A stretch of DNA of 64,000 bases from Paenibacillus_AR mesotrionivorans (lineage in GTDB: Bacteria > Bacillota > Bacilli > Paenibacillales > NBRC-103111). A program made the position numbers and the translations under genes. The notes below the pieces were generated by a model. It was not told the DNA's origin and did no database searches. It saw only the letters and a list, made by a program, of their open reading frames with translations. Positions 1 through 8,715 of this stretch are shown here, one piece after another; the first letter of the stretch is position 1, and the number at the start of each line of letters is the position of its first letter. The DNA lies in assembly GCF_046098205.1 (NCBI RefSeq), contig NZ_JBJURJ010000016.1, positions 124,001 to 188,000 of the forward strand, given 5' to 3'.

Positions 1-140
1 AAATTGAGAATATCAATTAGACTGCCGTATAGATGCCCTTCTTTCATTTGAATGGAGAAAAAGTCAGGGGAATAAATCAGATTAAATAGCAGAAGCGTCC
101 CTAATACCACGAATGGCCAAAACAAATGATGCTTATGCAT
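1..140 (-). CDS. ytfT: Sugar ABC transporter permease, N-terminal part only (YtfT-like)
   Basis: Only the first 46 or so codons lie in the window; the gene runs off the left edge. The start ATG at 140 overlaps the last 8 bases of the upstream ATPase gene, so the two are translationally coupled. The visible residues begin MHKHHLFWPFVVLGTLLLFN and hold one hydrophobic membrane segment, as in the permeases of RbsC/YtfT type. Gene order (binding protein, ATPase, permease) and the binding protein's similarity to YtfQ suggest a galactofuranose importer. The assignment to YtfT rests mainly on context. Confidence 0.72.
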   Translation of the reverse strand, partial: MHKHHLFWPFVVLGTLLLFNLIYSPDFFSIQMKEGHLYGSLIDILN

Positions 141-1653
141 TCTGGTTCCCTCCCGCTATGGCCTTCATCACATTGTGCTGGCTCATCTCGGAGCCCGTAA
201 TCTCTTTGACCATGTGACGGTCACGCAGTACGATGATTTTCTCACTTACCCGGAGGACCTCCTCTAATTCGGAGGAGATAAACAGGACGGACATCCCATT
301 CTGGGCAAGGGTGATAACCAGCTTCTGTATCTCCGCCTTGGCTCCAATATCAATGCCTCGGGTGGGTTCATCCAGGATCAAAAGACCGGGCCGGGTCAGC
401 AGCCACCGGGCCAGCAGCACCTTTTGCTGGTTGCCGCCGCTCAGATTCTTGATCAGCTGCTCGGGATTGGGGGGATTAATGTTCAGAGCCTGAATATATT
501 CATCTGCGATCTCAACCTGCCGTATCCGATTGATTTTCTTGAACCAGCCTTGGGATGCCTGGAGTGCCAGGATGATGTTCTCCCGAATGGTAAGCTCATC
601 AATAATCCCTTCCGCTTTCCGGTTTTCCGGACAAAAGGCGATGGAATGGTCGATGGCTTGTCTGGGTGTATTCAGCACTGTTTTTGCTCCCTTAATCTGT
701 ATCTCCCCGGAATCTGCCTTGTCCGCTGCGAAGAGGAGTCTGGCCAGCTCTGTTCTTCCCGACCCCAACAGGCCTGCAAGGCCTACCACCTCTCCCTGAT
801 GAATCGTAAGCTCCACCGGTTCGATAGCGCCCTTCCTGCCCAGATTCACCGCGTGCAGTAAAACCTCAGTCCGGCTTTGACCCGACTCCGGAGCCTTGGG
901 CAGCTCCTCCAGCAGCTTCATATCCTTCCCGATCATCTTCGACACCAGATCTATCCGGGGCAGCTCCTTGGCCAGGTGCTCCCCTATTAATTCTCCGTTC
1001 CGAAGAATGGTTATCCGATCCGAAATTTCGTATACCTGGTCCAAAAAGTGGGTCACGAACAGAATCGCCAGCCCTTCATTCTTCAGGCGAGTCATAACAG
1101 AAAAAAGCTGCACGACCTCCCCCCGGTCGAGACTGGAGGTAGGTTCATCCAGAATGAGCACCTTGGCGGAGATACTGACGGCTCTGGCAATGGCAATCAG
1201 CTGCTGCACGGCCACAGAATAATGCTCCAGCGGCTGGGTAACATCGATCTCCAGATTTAACCGTTTCTTCAGCAGCTGCTCCGCATTGCGGTTCATGTCC
1301 TTCCATAGAATGCGGCCCCAGCGGCGCGGTTCACGCCCGATATAGATATTCTCCGCAACGGACAAATTGGGGCACAGGTTAATCTCCTGATACACCGTAC
1401 TGATCCCCGCCTCCTGTGCATCATGCGGACTGGCGATTCGGATGGGCGTGGAGTCCAGCTCCACTGTACCCTGATCAATGGAATATACCCCTGTCAGCAC
1501 CTTGATTAACGTGGACTTACCTGCGCCATTCTCTCCCATCAGCGCATGAACCTCTCCGGCAAACAGCCGGAAGTCCACACCGGTAAGCGCCTTAACACCG
1601 GGAAATTCCTTATGAATCCCTTTCATGCTCAGCAATGGCTGCTGCTCCTTCAT
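133..1653 (-). CDS. ytfR: Sugar ABC transporter ATP-binding protein, duplicated ATPase (YtfR-like)
   Basis: The protein has 506 residues, the usual length for the fused two-domain ATPases of ribose/galactofuranose importers. The N-terminal half has Walker A GENGAGKST near residue 41 and the Walker B run VLILDEPTSSLD. The C-terminal half has the degenerate Walker A GLLGSGRTEL and a full signature LSGGNQQKV followed by LLILDEPTRGID. It would power uptake of a monosaccharide together with the binding protein encoded 87 bp upstream. It probably acts on the same substrate as E. coli YtfQRT (galactofuranose), but the sugar is inferred from the binding protein. Confidence 0.9.
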   Translation of the reverse strand: MKEQQPLLSMKGIHKEFPGVKALTGVDFRLFAGEVHALMGENGAGKSTLIKVLTGVYSIDQGTVELDSTPIRIASPHDAQEAGISTVYQEINLCPNLSVAENIYIGREPRRWGRILWKDMNRNAEQLLKKRLNLEIDVTQPLEHYSVAVQQLIAIARAVSISAKVLILDEPTSSLDRGEVVQLFSVMTRLKNEGLAILFVTHFLDQVYEISDRITILRNGELIGEHLAKELPRIDLVSKMIGKDMKLLEELPKAPESGQSRTEVLLHAVNLGRKGAIEPVELTIHQGEVVGLAGLLGSGRTELARLLFAADKADSGEIQIKGAKTVLNTPRQAIDHSIAFCPENRKAEGIIDELTIRENIILALQASQGWFKKINRIRQVEIADEYIQALNINPPNPEQLIKNLSGGNQQKVLLARWLLTRPGLLILDEPTRGIDIGAKAEIQKLVITLAQNGMSVLFISSELEEVLRVSEKIIVLRDRHMVKEITGSEMSQHNVMKAIAGGNQNA

Positions 1654-1740
1654 GTCCCTCTGTTCCTCCTCCCAAAAAAATCAGGCCGCCTATACGCTTG
1701 CCCAATTGTACAGAACGGCCCGATATTGGTTTAGCACCAC

Positions 1741-2775
1741 TTAATACTGGCGGTTAGGCAGCTCGCGTTTGGCATCCTCGGAGGTAAATACACCTTCCTT
1801 GGTCACAATGCGCTTGGTCACTTCCTTGCCGTCCACCACATCCTTCACAGCCTGCATCAGCTGCGGTCCCAGAAGCGGGTTGCACTCCACAATGAAGTTG
1901 ATCTTCCCTTCACCGGCTGCGACAAAACCATCCTTCACGCCGTCAACCGAGATAATGATAATATCCTTGCCCGGCTTCAAGCCTGCTGCTTCAATGGCCT
2001 GGATAGCGCCCAATGCCATGTCGTCATTGTGGGCATAGAGCACATCAATTTTCTTTTGGGCCTTCAGGAACGCCTGCATGACTTCCTTGCCCTTGGCCCG
2101 GGTGAAGTCCCCGGTTTGGGAGGCGATGATCTTCAAATTGGGATTGGATTTGATGATCTCCTCAAACCCGGCCTTGCGGTCATTGGCCGGCGCCGAGCCG
2201 GTTGTGCCCTGCAGCTCCACAATGTTAACCTGCTCCTTGGCATCCTTATAGGTGTCCACCAGCCACTTGCCTGCACGGCGGCCCTCCTCTACAAAGTCGG
2301 AGCCGATGAAGGTTTTGTACAGAGAGGTGTCCTTGGAATCCACCGCCCGGTCAGTCAGAATGACGGGAATGCCGGCATCCTTGGCTTCCTTCAGTACCGT
2401 GTCCCAGCCGGATTCCACAACCGGAGAGAAGGCAATCACATCCACCTTCTGTTGGATGTAGTTGCGGATCGCTTTGATCTGGTTTTCCTGTTTTTGCTGG
2501 GCGTCGGAGAATTTCAGGTCAAAGCCGGCATCCTTGGCCGCATCCTGAACCGACTTGGAGTTCGCCGTTCTCCAGCCGCTTTCTGCTCCTACCTGGGAAA
2601 AGCCCAGTGTAATTTTCTTGCCTGCCGCCGGCGCTTTGGTCGCTGCTGCAGCTTGTGTCGGTGCAGCTGAGGACTCGCCAGCGTTAGCCGGTTTGCTGTC
2701 TGAGCTGCCGCATGCCGCCGATAATAACATAAGCACCGAAGCCATAATAAGCCCTGCTGCCTTGATGGGTTTCAT
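1741..2775 (-). CDS. ytfQ: Galactofuranose-type sugar-binding lipoprotein (YtfQ-like)
   Basis: This 344-residue protein starts with a lipoprotein signal peptide ending in the lipobox SAAC near residue 22, followed by an A/T/K-rich linker. The mature part is a periplasmic-binding-protein type I fold. The stretch with GFSQVGAESGWRTANS, QQKQENQIKAIRNYIQQKVD and SPVVESGWDTVLKEAKDAG is very close to E. coli YtfQ, which binds galactofuranose. In this Gram-positive cell it would sit on the outer face of the membrane. It is the first gene of the operon with the ATPase and permease; a cre-like site lies about 50 bp upstream. Confidence 0.88.
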   Translation of the reverse strand: MKPIKAAGLIMASVLMLLSAACGSSDSKPANAGESSAAPTQAAAATKAPAAGKKITLGFSQVGAESGWRTANSKSVQDAAKDAGFDLKFSDAQQKQENQIKAIRNYIQQKVDVIAFSPVVESGWDTVLKEAKDAGIPVILTDRAVDSKDTSLYKTFIGSDFVEEGRRAGKWLVDTYKDAKEQVNIVELQGTTGSAPANDRKAGFEEIIKSNPNLKIIASQTGDFTRAKGKEVMQAFLKAQKKIDVLYAHNDDMALGAIQAIEAAGLKPGKDIIIISVDGVKDGFVAAGEGKINFIVECNPLLGPQLMQAVKDVVDGKEVTKRIVTKEGVFTSEDAKRELPNRQY

Positions 2776-2824
2776 AGTGAGGATTACCTCCCTTTTGGAT
2801 CACCATATCTGGTGTAGCTTCATA

Positions 2825-2838
2825 ATAAACCGCTTTCA
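2825..2838. promoter_or_regulatory. Candidate CcpA cre site upstream of ytfQ
   Basis: Read on the minus strand the 14-mer is TGAAAGCGGTTTAT. It keeps the TGA..A.CG..T.T core of the cre consensus but differs at the last two positions. It sits 50-63 bp upstream of the ytfQ start, suitable for catabolite repression of a sugar importer. The match is imperfect. Confidence 0.4.
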
Positions 2839-2953
2839 TAGGCATGTATACGGAGTTTCATATCCGTTTTTTTGCAAATTCTTGATGGAGATGATGCAGC
2901 CGCTTCCAAGAAGTGTGGTTTTTTTGTTGGAAAGTTGGATTTTCTTGTGAGAG

Positions 2954-3143
2954 CTTCTAACGGACGTATAAGCCTCTATTTTCGAGAAAACAGCCCTTCC
3001 CAAAATCTAACGGCGGCCACAGCCGCTATTTCGGTAAAATGTTCCTCCGGGAGGCCTTTTTGAGCCCAATAGCGTCTCCTGCTTCCGTTAGATTTTGCAG
3101 GCCCCCGATTTGGGGCAAATAGCGGCTCTCACTTCCGTTAGGA
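2954..3143. repeat. Intergenic four-unit element, copy 1
   Basis: Four ~27-bp units lie at 2954-2981, 3003-3031 (forward), 3065-3095 and 3117-3143 (reverse). Each reads roughly TCTAACGG, about nine variable bases, then CGCTATTT. Units 1 and 4 and units 2 and 3 can pair, giving a nested hairpin. The first two units start 49 bp apart. The element fills the gap between the ytfQ promoter and the map terminator and carries no convincing ORF. Related copies occur at 19026, 44497 and 62746. Confidence 0.8.
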
Positions 3144-3203
3144 CTACAGCCTACGCATCTCAGTATCACTAGGGGCTGTGTTTGCCCCCGCAAACGCAAA
3201 AAA

Positions 3204-3219
3204 GCCGCATTTCTGCGGC
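3204..3219 (-). terminator. Intrinsic terminator of map
   Basis: On the minus strand the stem GCCGCA-GAAA-TGCGGC is followed at once by TTTTTT. It lies 33 bp beyond the stop codon of map. Confidence 0.88.
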
Positions 3220-3251
3220 CATGCGGACTGTAATTTGTGTGTGGTGCTTGT

Positions 3252-4001
3252 TTACTTTTGCTCCGTTAAAATAATCGGGCCCTCTGCCGTTACCGCGATG
3301 GTATGCTCGTACTGTGCGGATAACGAACCGTCTACGGTTCGGGCGGTCCATCCGTCGGCATCCACCTTCATGGCTGCTTTCCCCGCATTCAGCATGGGCT
3401 CGATGGTGAACACCATGCCTTCCTTCAGCCGGAAGCCTTTGCCCGGGTACCCCACATGGGGATAACTCGGCTCCTCATGCATCGCCCTTCCGACTCCATG
3501 GCCAAGCAGATCGCGCACCACGGAGAAGCCGTTTTGCTCGGCATGGGATTGAACCGCGTGCATCACATCGCCGATCCGGTTTCCGGGAACCGCTTTTTCG
3601 ATACCCCGATACAAACATTCCTTGGTCACCCGCATCAGCTTACGGGCTTCCTCCGATATTTCACCTACCGCATAACACCATGCCGAATCGCCGATCCACC
3701 CGTCCGCCTCCGCGACGATGTCAATTTTGACAATATCACCCTCCTGCAGAGGCTTCCGGTTGGGAAACCCGTGGGCAATCACATCGTTGACTGATGCGCA
3801 GGTGGCAAACGGATAGCCGTTATAACCAACGGTATACGCCCGGGCGTTATGTTCCTTCAGGAACCGCACTGCAAATGACTCGATCTCGTGGGTCGTAATC
3901 CCAGGTCGGATCATCCCGGCAATCGCCTGATGGAACGCTGCAACGATGCCGCCCGCTTTTTTCATATCCTCAATCTCTGCTTTTGATTTCAGGATAACCA
4001 T
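3252..4001 (-). CDS. map: Methionine aminopeptidase type I
   Basis: The 249-residue protein removes the initiator methionine from new proteins in the cytoplasm. The five metal ligands of the family are visible: Asp in AEADGW, Asp in GDSAW, His in GHGVGRAMHEEP, Glu in FTIEPML and Glu in YEHTIAV. Length matches type I enzymes without a zinc-finger extension. A GGGGAG ribosome binding site precedes the ATG. The start overlaps the end of the TetR gene by 13 bp, so the pair is co-transcribed. This copy is outside the usual ribosomal-protein (secY-adk-map-infA) setting and is probably a second, accessory enzyme. Confidence 0.93.
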   Translation of the reverse strand: MVILKSKAEIEDMKKAGGIVAAFHQAIAGMIRPGITTHEIESFAVRFLKEHNARAYTVGYNGYPFATCASVNDVIAHGFPNRKPLQEGDIVKIDIVAEADGWIGDSAWCYAVGEISEEARKLMRVTKECLYRGIEKAVPGNRIGDVMHAVQSHAEQNGFSVVRDLLGHGVGRAMHEEPSYPHVGYPGKGFRLKEGMVFTIEPMLNAGKAAMKVDADGWTARTVDGSLSAQYEHTIAVTAEGPIILTEQK

Positions 4002-4609
4002 TCAAAACTCCCCTTCTGCTGTATGCCTGAAAAAATCATACTGACGATGCCGTCCACATCCATCTCATGGCGCATATTGTGATGGATGTTCAAGGCGGCG
4101 CACCCAACTAATGAGCCAAATATCTGATTCGCAGTTTTCTCCGGCGACGCATCAGACCCGGTTCCCTCCAGGATCATTCCCGCAAACGGCAGGTAAATCC
4201 GTTCCTGGAAATTCTCAAACAGCTTGATGAACCGGTTCCCCGGGAAGTGATGGAAATTGTCCGCAACGGTTTTGAGCAGAATAAATACGGAAGGATCCTG
4301 AATACATGCCTTCAGGAGCAGTCTGGAGAAGGACGCTGCGCGCTTCAACGAATTCCCCTCGCCCGTCAAGACGGGGGCAACGGCCTCCTCCGTTCGAGCC
4401 AGGGCATCCCACAGCAAATCCTCAAGAAGCATGTGCTTATTCTTATAATAATGATACACCGTTCCGTAACCCAGCTCCGCCTTCATGGCAACATCCCGGA
4501 TCTCCAGATGAATGCCCTTCTCCAAATAGATGTCTGCCGCCGCTTGCATAATTTGGCTCATCCGCATTTCCCGGATGGCATCATTCTGTTCCTTGGTACG
4601 AGGTGACAT
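3989..4609 (-). CDS. TetR family transcriptional regulator
   Basis: This 206-residue protein has an N-terminal TetR helix-turn-helix at about residues 15-60 (MQAAADIYLEKGIHLEIRD, then MKAELGYGTVYHYYKNKHML) and a variable ligand-binding C-terminal part. An AGGAGG ribosome binding site lies 5 bp before the ATG. It is first in an operon with map. The ligand and targets cannot be read from the sequence; autoregulation is likely by family habit. Confidence 0.87.
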   Translation of the reverse strand: MSPRTKEQNDAIREMRMSQIMQAAADIYLEKGIHLEIRDVAMKAELGYGTVYHYYKNKHMLLEDLLWDALARTEEAVAPVLTGEGNSLKRAASFSRLLLKACIQDPSVFILLKTVADNFHHFPGNRFIKLFENFQERIYLPFAGMILEGTGSDASPEKTANQIFGSLVGCAALNIHHNMRHEMDVDGIVSMIFSGIQQKGSFEWLS

Positions 4610-4763
4610 AGCTCCTCCTTTTTTAGACCTGCGGTAATGTCAATGTAAAAACAATATACCTCATTTAAAGGTGAGGATCAAGTACCGTGTACGGATGAAG
4701 TGGAAACCCGTTCCTCCACCCTGCGTATAAAGCCCATACTTTATAACTGAAGGAGCGTTTTTT

Positions 4764-5080
4764 ATGATCGGCATTATCGATATTCTACTGTTATCATGGG
4801 TGTTGCTCCGATTTACGGTCAAGCAGCCCTTGTCCGTACTGGGTTACAAACCTGTTGGCGTGCTTACAGCAATTTGCATTTGCTTTATTCCTTGGAGTCG
4901 CCGTTTATGTGGTTGTCCAATGGACAGAGTCCACCATCACCTCCGCAGGTTGGGAACTAAACTCCGGTTACCGGTGGTCTGATTTTTTGAAGGCCGGCTG
5001 GTGGAGCTTGAAGTCCGTGTGGTTTGAGGAGCTGCTCTTCCGGAAGGCACTGCTTGTGCTGCTGATCCGCTGCTGCCCGC
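4764..5080 (+). pseudogene. CPBP intramembrane protease remnant, frameshifted and truncated
   Basis: Two reading frames together spell the start of a CPBP (Abi/CAAX-type) membrane protease. The first runs from the ATG at 4764 (IDILLLSWVLLRFTVKQPLS) to about 4855; the sense then moves by +1 and continues through 5080 with FALFLGVAVYVVVQWTES and the family motif EELLFRKALL. The sequence breaks off after that first motif, and the terminator of the convergent gene follows at once. The later His motifs are absent. A ribosome binding site (GGAGCG) precedes the ATG. It is best read as a decayed gene. Confidence 0.75.
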
Positions 5081-5090
5081 CAATAAAAAA

Positions 5091-5107
5091 GCCCGCTATA
5101 CGCGGGC
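5091..5107 (-). terminator. Intrinsic terminator of the moxR-DUF58-transglutaminase operon
   Basis: On the minus strand the stem GCCCGC-GTATA-GCGGGC is followed by TTTTTTATTGG. It lies just beyond the 29-residue ORF that ends the operon. Confidence 0.88.
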
Positions 5108-5115
5108 CCATCCAT

Positions 5116-5205
5116 TTACAGATTATAGAATAATAGCAGGGCGATCATCAGAATCCCTGTCCAAAAGGCCGCCAGCATCCATTTCCTGTTATCATGCTTT
5201 AACAT
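5116..5205 (-). CDS. Small single-span membrane protein, 29 residues
   Basis: The ATG at 5205 overlaps the stop codon region of the transglutaminase gene by 14 bp, and the ORF ends just before the operon terminator. The product reads MLKHDNRKWM followed by a hydrophobic segment (LAAFWTGILMIALLLFYNL) able to span the membrane once. There is no family I recognise. Position inside the transcript, translational coupling and the clean hydrophobic design argue that it is real and may associate with the membrane proteins encoded upstream. Confidence 0.6.
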   Translation of the reverse strand: MLKHDNRKWMLAAFWTGILMIALLLFYNL

Positions 5206-7447
5206 CGGTCTGAACTCCTCCTTTTTTCCACCGCTCCCTGATTTCCTGCATCCTCATGGTCAGTGCGGTAAGCTCCTCTTCCGTAACCGGCAAATCACTG
5301 TACTTGGCTTTCTCAAACAGCAGCAGAAGTGCTTCAACATCGTCCGGCTCTGCCCCATTCCCTTCATTGCCCCAACGCTGAACGGCTTCCCTTACGGTCT
5401 CATGCTCCTTGCGGGAATAGCCTCTGCGTCTGGCATCGCGCAGGAAACGCTCCACTTCCAGCAAAACCCGCCGGTTTGTATTCAAATGGCCGGTGGGGGG
5501 CCGGATGCTCCGCAAAAATGGGATGTGCCGCCGGAAAATCCAACTGAGGCTCAGAAGAAAGGCTGCTGCAGCCGCACCTGCTGCTCCCCATCCAAGGAAG
5601 CTGCCCCGGCTATTATGGTCAGCAGCAGCTGAAGCCGGTTCAGCGGAATCAGGCAGCTCCGGTGCGCTGGACGCTTCCGGCTCTGTCGAAACCTCCGGCA
5701 CCGGCTCCGCGGCCACATCCGCTTCCAAACCATTAACTGGCAGAGAGAAGCCTGATGTCGGCTCGAACGGAAGCCAGCCGTACCCGGGAAAATAGGCCTC
5801 TACCCACGAATGGGCGTCGGAATTGCGGACCAGATATTCTCCCTCCACAACAGCTTCTCCCGGCGCAAATCCTTTGACCCAGCGGGAGGGAATGCCGATG
5901 GAGCGGAGCATCACCGCCATAGCGGTGGAGAAATAATCACAGTAGCCTTCCTTGATTTCGAACAGAAACCGGTCCACAAAGTCCTTGCTTTGGCCAGCAT
6001 TCAAGTTAGGCGCAGTTGTATAGGGATACGCAGTTGCCAGATATTGCTCCAGCCGCTTTACCTTGTCGTAGAGGTTCTGCCCAGGGGCTGTTACCTGCAA
6101 GGCCAACTCTCTTACCCGGGCCGGGAGTGACTCAGGAAGCGCCAGATATTCCTCCAGCCCGGCAGTGGCTAGGAGAGCCGCCGGAAGCTTGCGCAGCTCC
6201 TCTTCCCTTACCACCGGGATCTTCGAGGTCAGGGTATAGGAAACCGGGTAAATCCGCTGGCTGCTCCCTGTCCATCTCAGCTCGGATAACCGCGGTGACC
6301 ATTGCAGCGGAGATAAGTCTGCGCCCGGGCCATCGGTTGTGATGCTCCGCACCCTGTCAATGGCATACGCGCCGAAAAGCACCGGATATTCCTTTCCTAC
6401 TTCAGCCATGGTAACCGTTTGGGTCACCTCCACCGTTTGGAGGCGGGAGGAATCCGACTCCCGCCCTGAGGCCACTGGCAGCCTGGCAGAGACAGGGGAC
6501 AACAACGCTTCACGCTCCACCTCACTGGTGATCCACCCTTCCCCGGTATAACGGGAACGGGTTTCTCCGCGCCAATAGTTGCGTTGGGGTGAAACCACCG
6601 ACATCACCGGCGTTTGATTCAAGGTCAGCTGTCCGCCCAGGGATGAATCATCCCGGCCATACCCCGAGACGGCACCTCCGCCGAGAGTAAAGATTGAGGA
6701 ATTTCCGCCGGCGGATAAGAAGGAGCGGTTAGCTTGCAGGTTATTCCAGAGGGTATAGGGATCGGTTAACATTGGCCGGACATTGGGAGCCTGCATACCG
6801 AGAAATACCACAAGGATTAGAAGAATGGCCGCAGGCAGCGTAATAAAAGGGACATAACGGGAAACCTGCGGTCCGCCTTCCGGATTGTTTTTTTTCAATT
6901 CGGCAGCAAAACAGAGGATGGTAAGCAGCAGGCCGGAGAATATCACCGCCCCTGCCTCTCCCCGGAGATCAAGAGTGCCGACAGAATCACGGACCGCAAA
7001 AATAAAAACAGTGACAACCAACGCACTGATAACCAGCTTCTTTGTCTTCATCATGGTGAGCGCAAACAAGGTGATCAGCCATGCGGATAAAGCAAACCAG
7101 ATGAAGGGCTCCAACGGAATAAAATTCTCTTGAATCAGCAGAACGGTGTCCGTAAGCTCCACCGGCTTCCGCCAGACAGGAGCATAGCCGGTCATATAGC
7201 CGGTAATCGTGAAAAGGAACGTTAGCTGCAGCACCTGCCGGAGCAGCCAAGGCAAAAAAACCAGCAGCTCGGTCAACACGGTGAAGAGGAGCGTCAGCTT
7301 AACAACCGTCACGGTTTCCGGCAGCCAAACTCCCTCTTCCTTCTGCATCCATAGGACATACTGCAGGAGAAACAGACCCGTTAATACAATCGAAAGCCCT
7401 TCCGGCCAATTCCGCCATAAACTGTTCTTCCATCGCTGCTGTTTCAT
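5192..7447 (-). CDS. Transglutaminase-like membrane protein (TgpA/DUF3488 family)
   Basis: The 751-residue protein has a run of about six N-terminal membrane segments (residues ~15-200), a large extracytoplasmic region holding a transglutaminase-like domain, a further membrane segment near 620, and a cytoplasmic C-terminal DUF4129-like tail. The papain-type catalytic Cys503 (EGYCDYFSTAMAVMLRS) and His546 (NSDAHSWVEAYFPGYGW) are present; the usual third residue lies in FEPT. The family acts on proteins or peptides at the cell surface, but the substrate is unknown. It overlaps DUF58 by 4 bp and forms the standard MoxR-DUF58-TgpA operon. Confidence 0.9.
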   Translation of the reverse strand: MKQQRWKNSLWRNWPEGLSIVLTGLFLLQYVLWMQKEEGVWLPETVTVVKLTLLFTVLTELLVFLPWLLRQVLQLTFLFTITGYMTGYAPVWRKPVELTDTVLLIQENFIPLEPFIWFALSAWLITLFALTMMKTKKLVISALVVTVFIFAVRDSVGTLDLRGEAGAVIFSGLLLTILCFAAELKKNNPEGGPQVSRYVPFITLPAAILLILVVFLGMQAPNVRPMLTDPYTLWNNLQANRSFLSAGGNSSIFTLGGGAVSGYGRDDSSLGGQLTLNQTPVMSVVSPQRNYWRGETRSRYTGEGWITSEVEREALLSPVSARLPVASGRESDSSRLQTVEVTQTVTMAEVGKEYPVLFGAYAIDRVRSITTDGPGADLSPLQWSPRLSELRWTGSSQRIYPVSYTLTSKIPVVREEELRKLPAALLATAGLEEYLALPESLPARVRELALQVTAPGQNLYDKVKRLEQYLATAYPYTTAPNLNAGQSKDFVDRFLFEIKEGYCDYFSTAMAVMLRSIGIPSRWVKGFAPGEAVVEGEYLVRNSDAHSWVEAYFPGYGWLPFEPTSGFSLPVNGLEADVAAEPVPEVSTEPEASSAPELPDSAEPASAAADHNSRGSFLGWGAAGAAAAAFLLSLSWIFRRHIPFLRSIRPPTGHLNTNRRVLLEVERFLRDARRRGYSRKEHETVREAVQRWGNEGNGAEPDDVEALLLLFEKAKYSDLPVTEEELTALTMRMQEIRERWKKGGVQTDVKA

Positions 7448-8715
7448 TTCATCCGGTCCTCCAATTCAAGAGCAAGCTCATCCAGCGATGGTATGGCATA
7501 CCCCCATGCCCCTGCTGCCCGCAAGGGCCCGCTCCACTGCTCCCGGCCGGACTGAGCCACACCGGGGGCAATCCACATGTGGCAGCCGTTTATCCCACGC
7601 TGTTTGATCCAGGCCAAGGACCGGTTCATAGCTATGCCCGACTGCGGGGAGACAATAATCAGGAATATACCGGGGACAAGGACTCTTGCCCATTCCCGGA
7701 GCACCTCCATCAGAGGCAGCCCGCTGTCCGGTTCCACATCAATCAGATGGTTCGCGATTCCTTTTAAGTGGGCAGTGCCCGGCTTCGGCTCAATATAGGT
7801 GGAGCTTTTCCCTGCGGACAGAAGTCCCACTGCCAGGCCCTGCCCGATGGTATAATCCGCAAGGGAAATGGCCGTGGAAACAGCCAGCTCCACATGTTCC
7901 CGGCTGGGATAGGCTTGTTTATCCCTGTCCAGGATGATCATCACCCGGGGGACAGCCTCCCGCTCGAATTCTCTTGTTTTCCAGGCGCCGGTTTTGGCGG
8001 TGGCATTCCAGTGAATGCGGGATAATCTGTCTCCCGAGACAAACTCGCGCACTCCATTAGGCTGCATGGTTTCCCGGGTATAACGGGCCATTGCGGAAGA
8101 ATGGCGGCCGCCTTGGAACATCCGGGTTAATTGCTTCCATTCCCGGATATGCACCTTTTGCGGCAGCACTGCAATGGTATCCGTCAACTCGAAACGGCTG
8201 TGCTGCTGGAACAAGCCGAAGATATCTCCGGTTGTACATTCCGTATCTGCGAAGCTGTAGAACCCTCTCGCAAGCGGCGATGTACGGTAGGTAACCTCCG
8301 TTCTCCGCTTCCAGCCGGGAACAAGTAAGGTTTCCACCGCTTCTTCTCCCCCGTCCCGGCGGACCAGCCGTTCCTTCACATGAAGGTAAGGGAGGGGCCA
8401 ATACCCCGGAAGCTGCATCAGGAGGCTTACGCTAAGAGGTGTCCCCGCTTCCATAAGAGTGTTATGGCCGGCGTCCGGGAAGGTCCGGACGATCCCCGCC
8501 CGTGAGATGCCGCTCCAGCAGCTGAATATCAGATAGAGACACACTGCGGCAACGATAATGAAAATCATGGCAGCAAGCTCGCCGCCCTGTATCAGCATAA
8601 AGAATAAACTGGAGATAAATATCAGAATAACTCCGAATAAGCGGCCTGAAACAGGAATCCTTTTTCCCAACACGGATATTCTCCCTGCATGCTTTGACGG
8701 CTGCAGCCTTGCCAT
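7444..8715 (-). CDS. DUF58 domain protein, MoxR-operon partner
   Basis: The protein has about 423 residues. Two hydrophobic segments near residues 25-65 anchor it, and the middle carries the DUF58 hallmark around GVREFVSGDRLSRIHWNATAKTG, followed by a von Willebrand A-like region (IILDRDKQA). I chose the ATG at 8715, which overlaps the moxR stop by one base and has GGTGG upstream; a TTG three bases earlier is the alternative. In this operon type the protein is thought to be acted on by the MoxR chaperone; its exact role is not known. Confidence 0.88.
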   Translation of the reverse strand: MARLQPSKHAGRISVLGKRIPVSGRLFGVILIFISSLFFMLIQGGELAAMIFIIVAAVCLYLIFSCWSGISRAGIVRTFPDAGHNTLMEAGTPLSVSLLMQLPGYWPLPYLHVKERLVRRDGGEEAVETLLVPGWKRRTEVTYRTSPLARGFYSFADTECTTGDIFGLFQQHSRFELTDTIAVLPQKVHIREWKQLTRMFQGGRHSSAMARYTRETMQPNGVREFVSGDRLSRIHWNATAKTGAWKTREFEREAVPRVMIILDRDKQAYPSREHVELAVSTAISLADYTIGQGLAVGLLSAGKSSTYIEPKPGTAHLKGIANHLIDVEPDSGLPLMEVLREWARVLVPGIFLIIVSPQSGIAMNRSLAWIKQRGINGCHMWIAPGVAQSGREQWSGPLRAAGAWGYAIPSLDELALELEDRMK

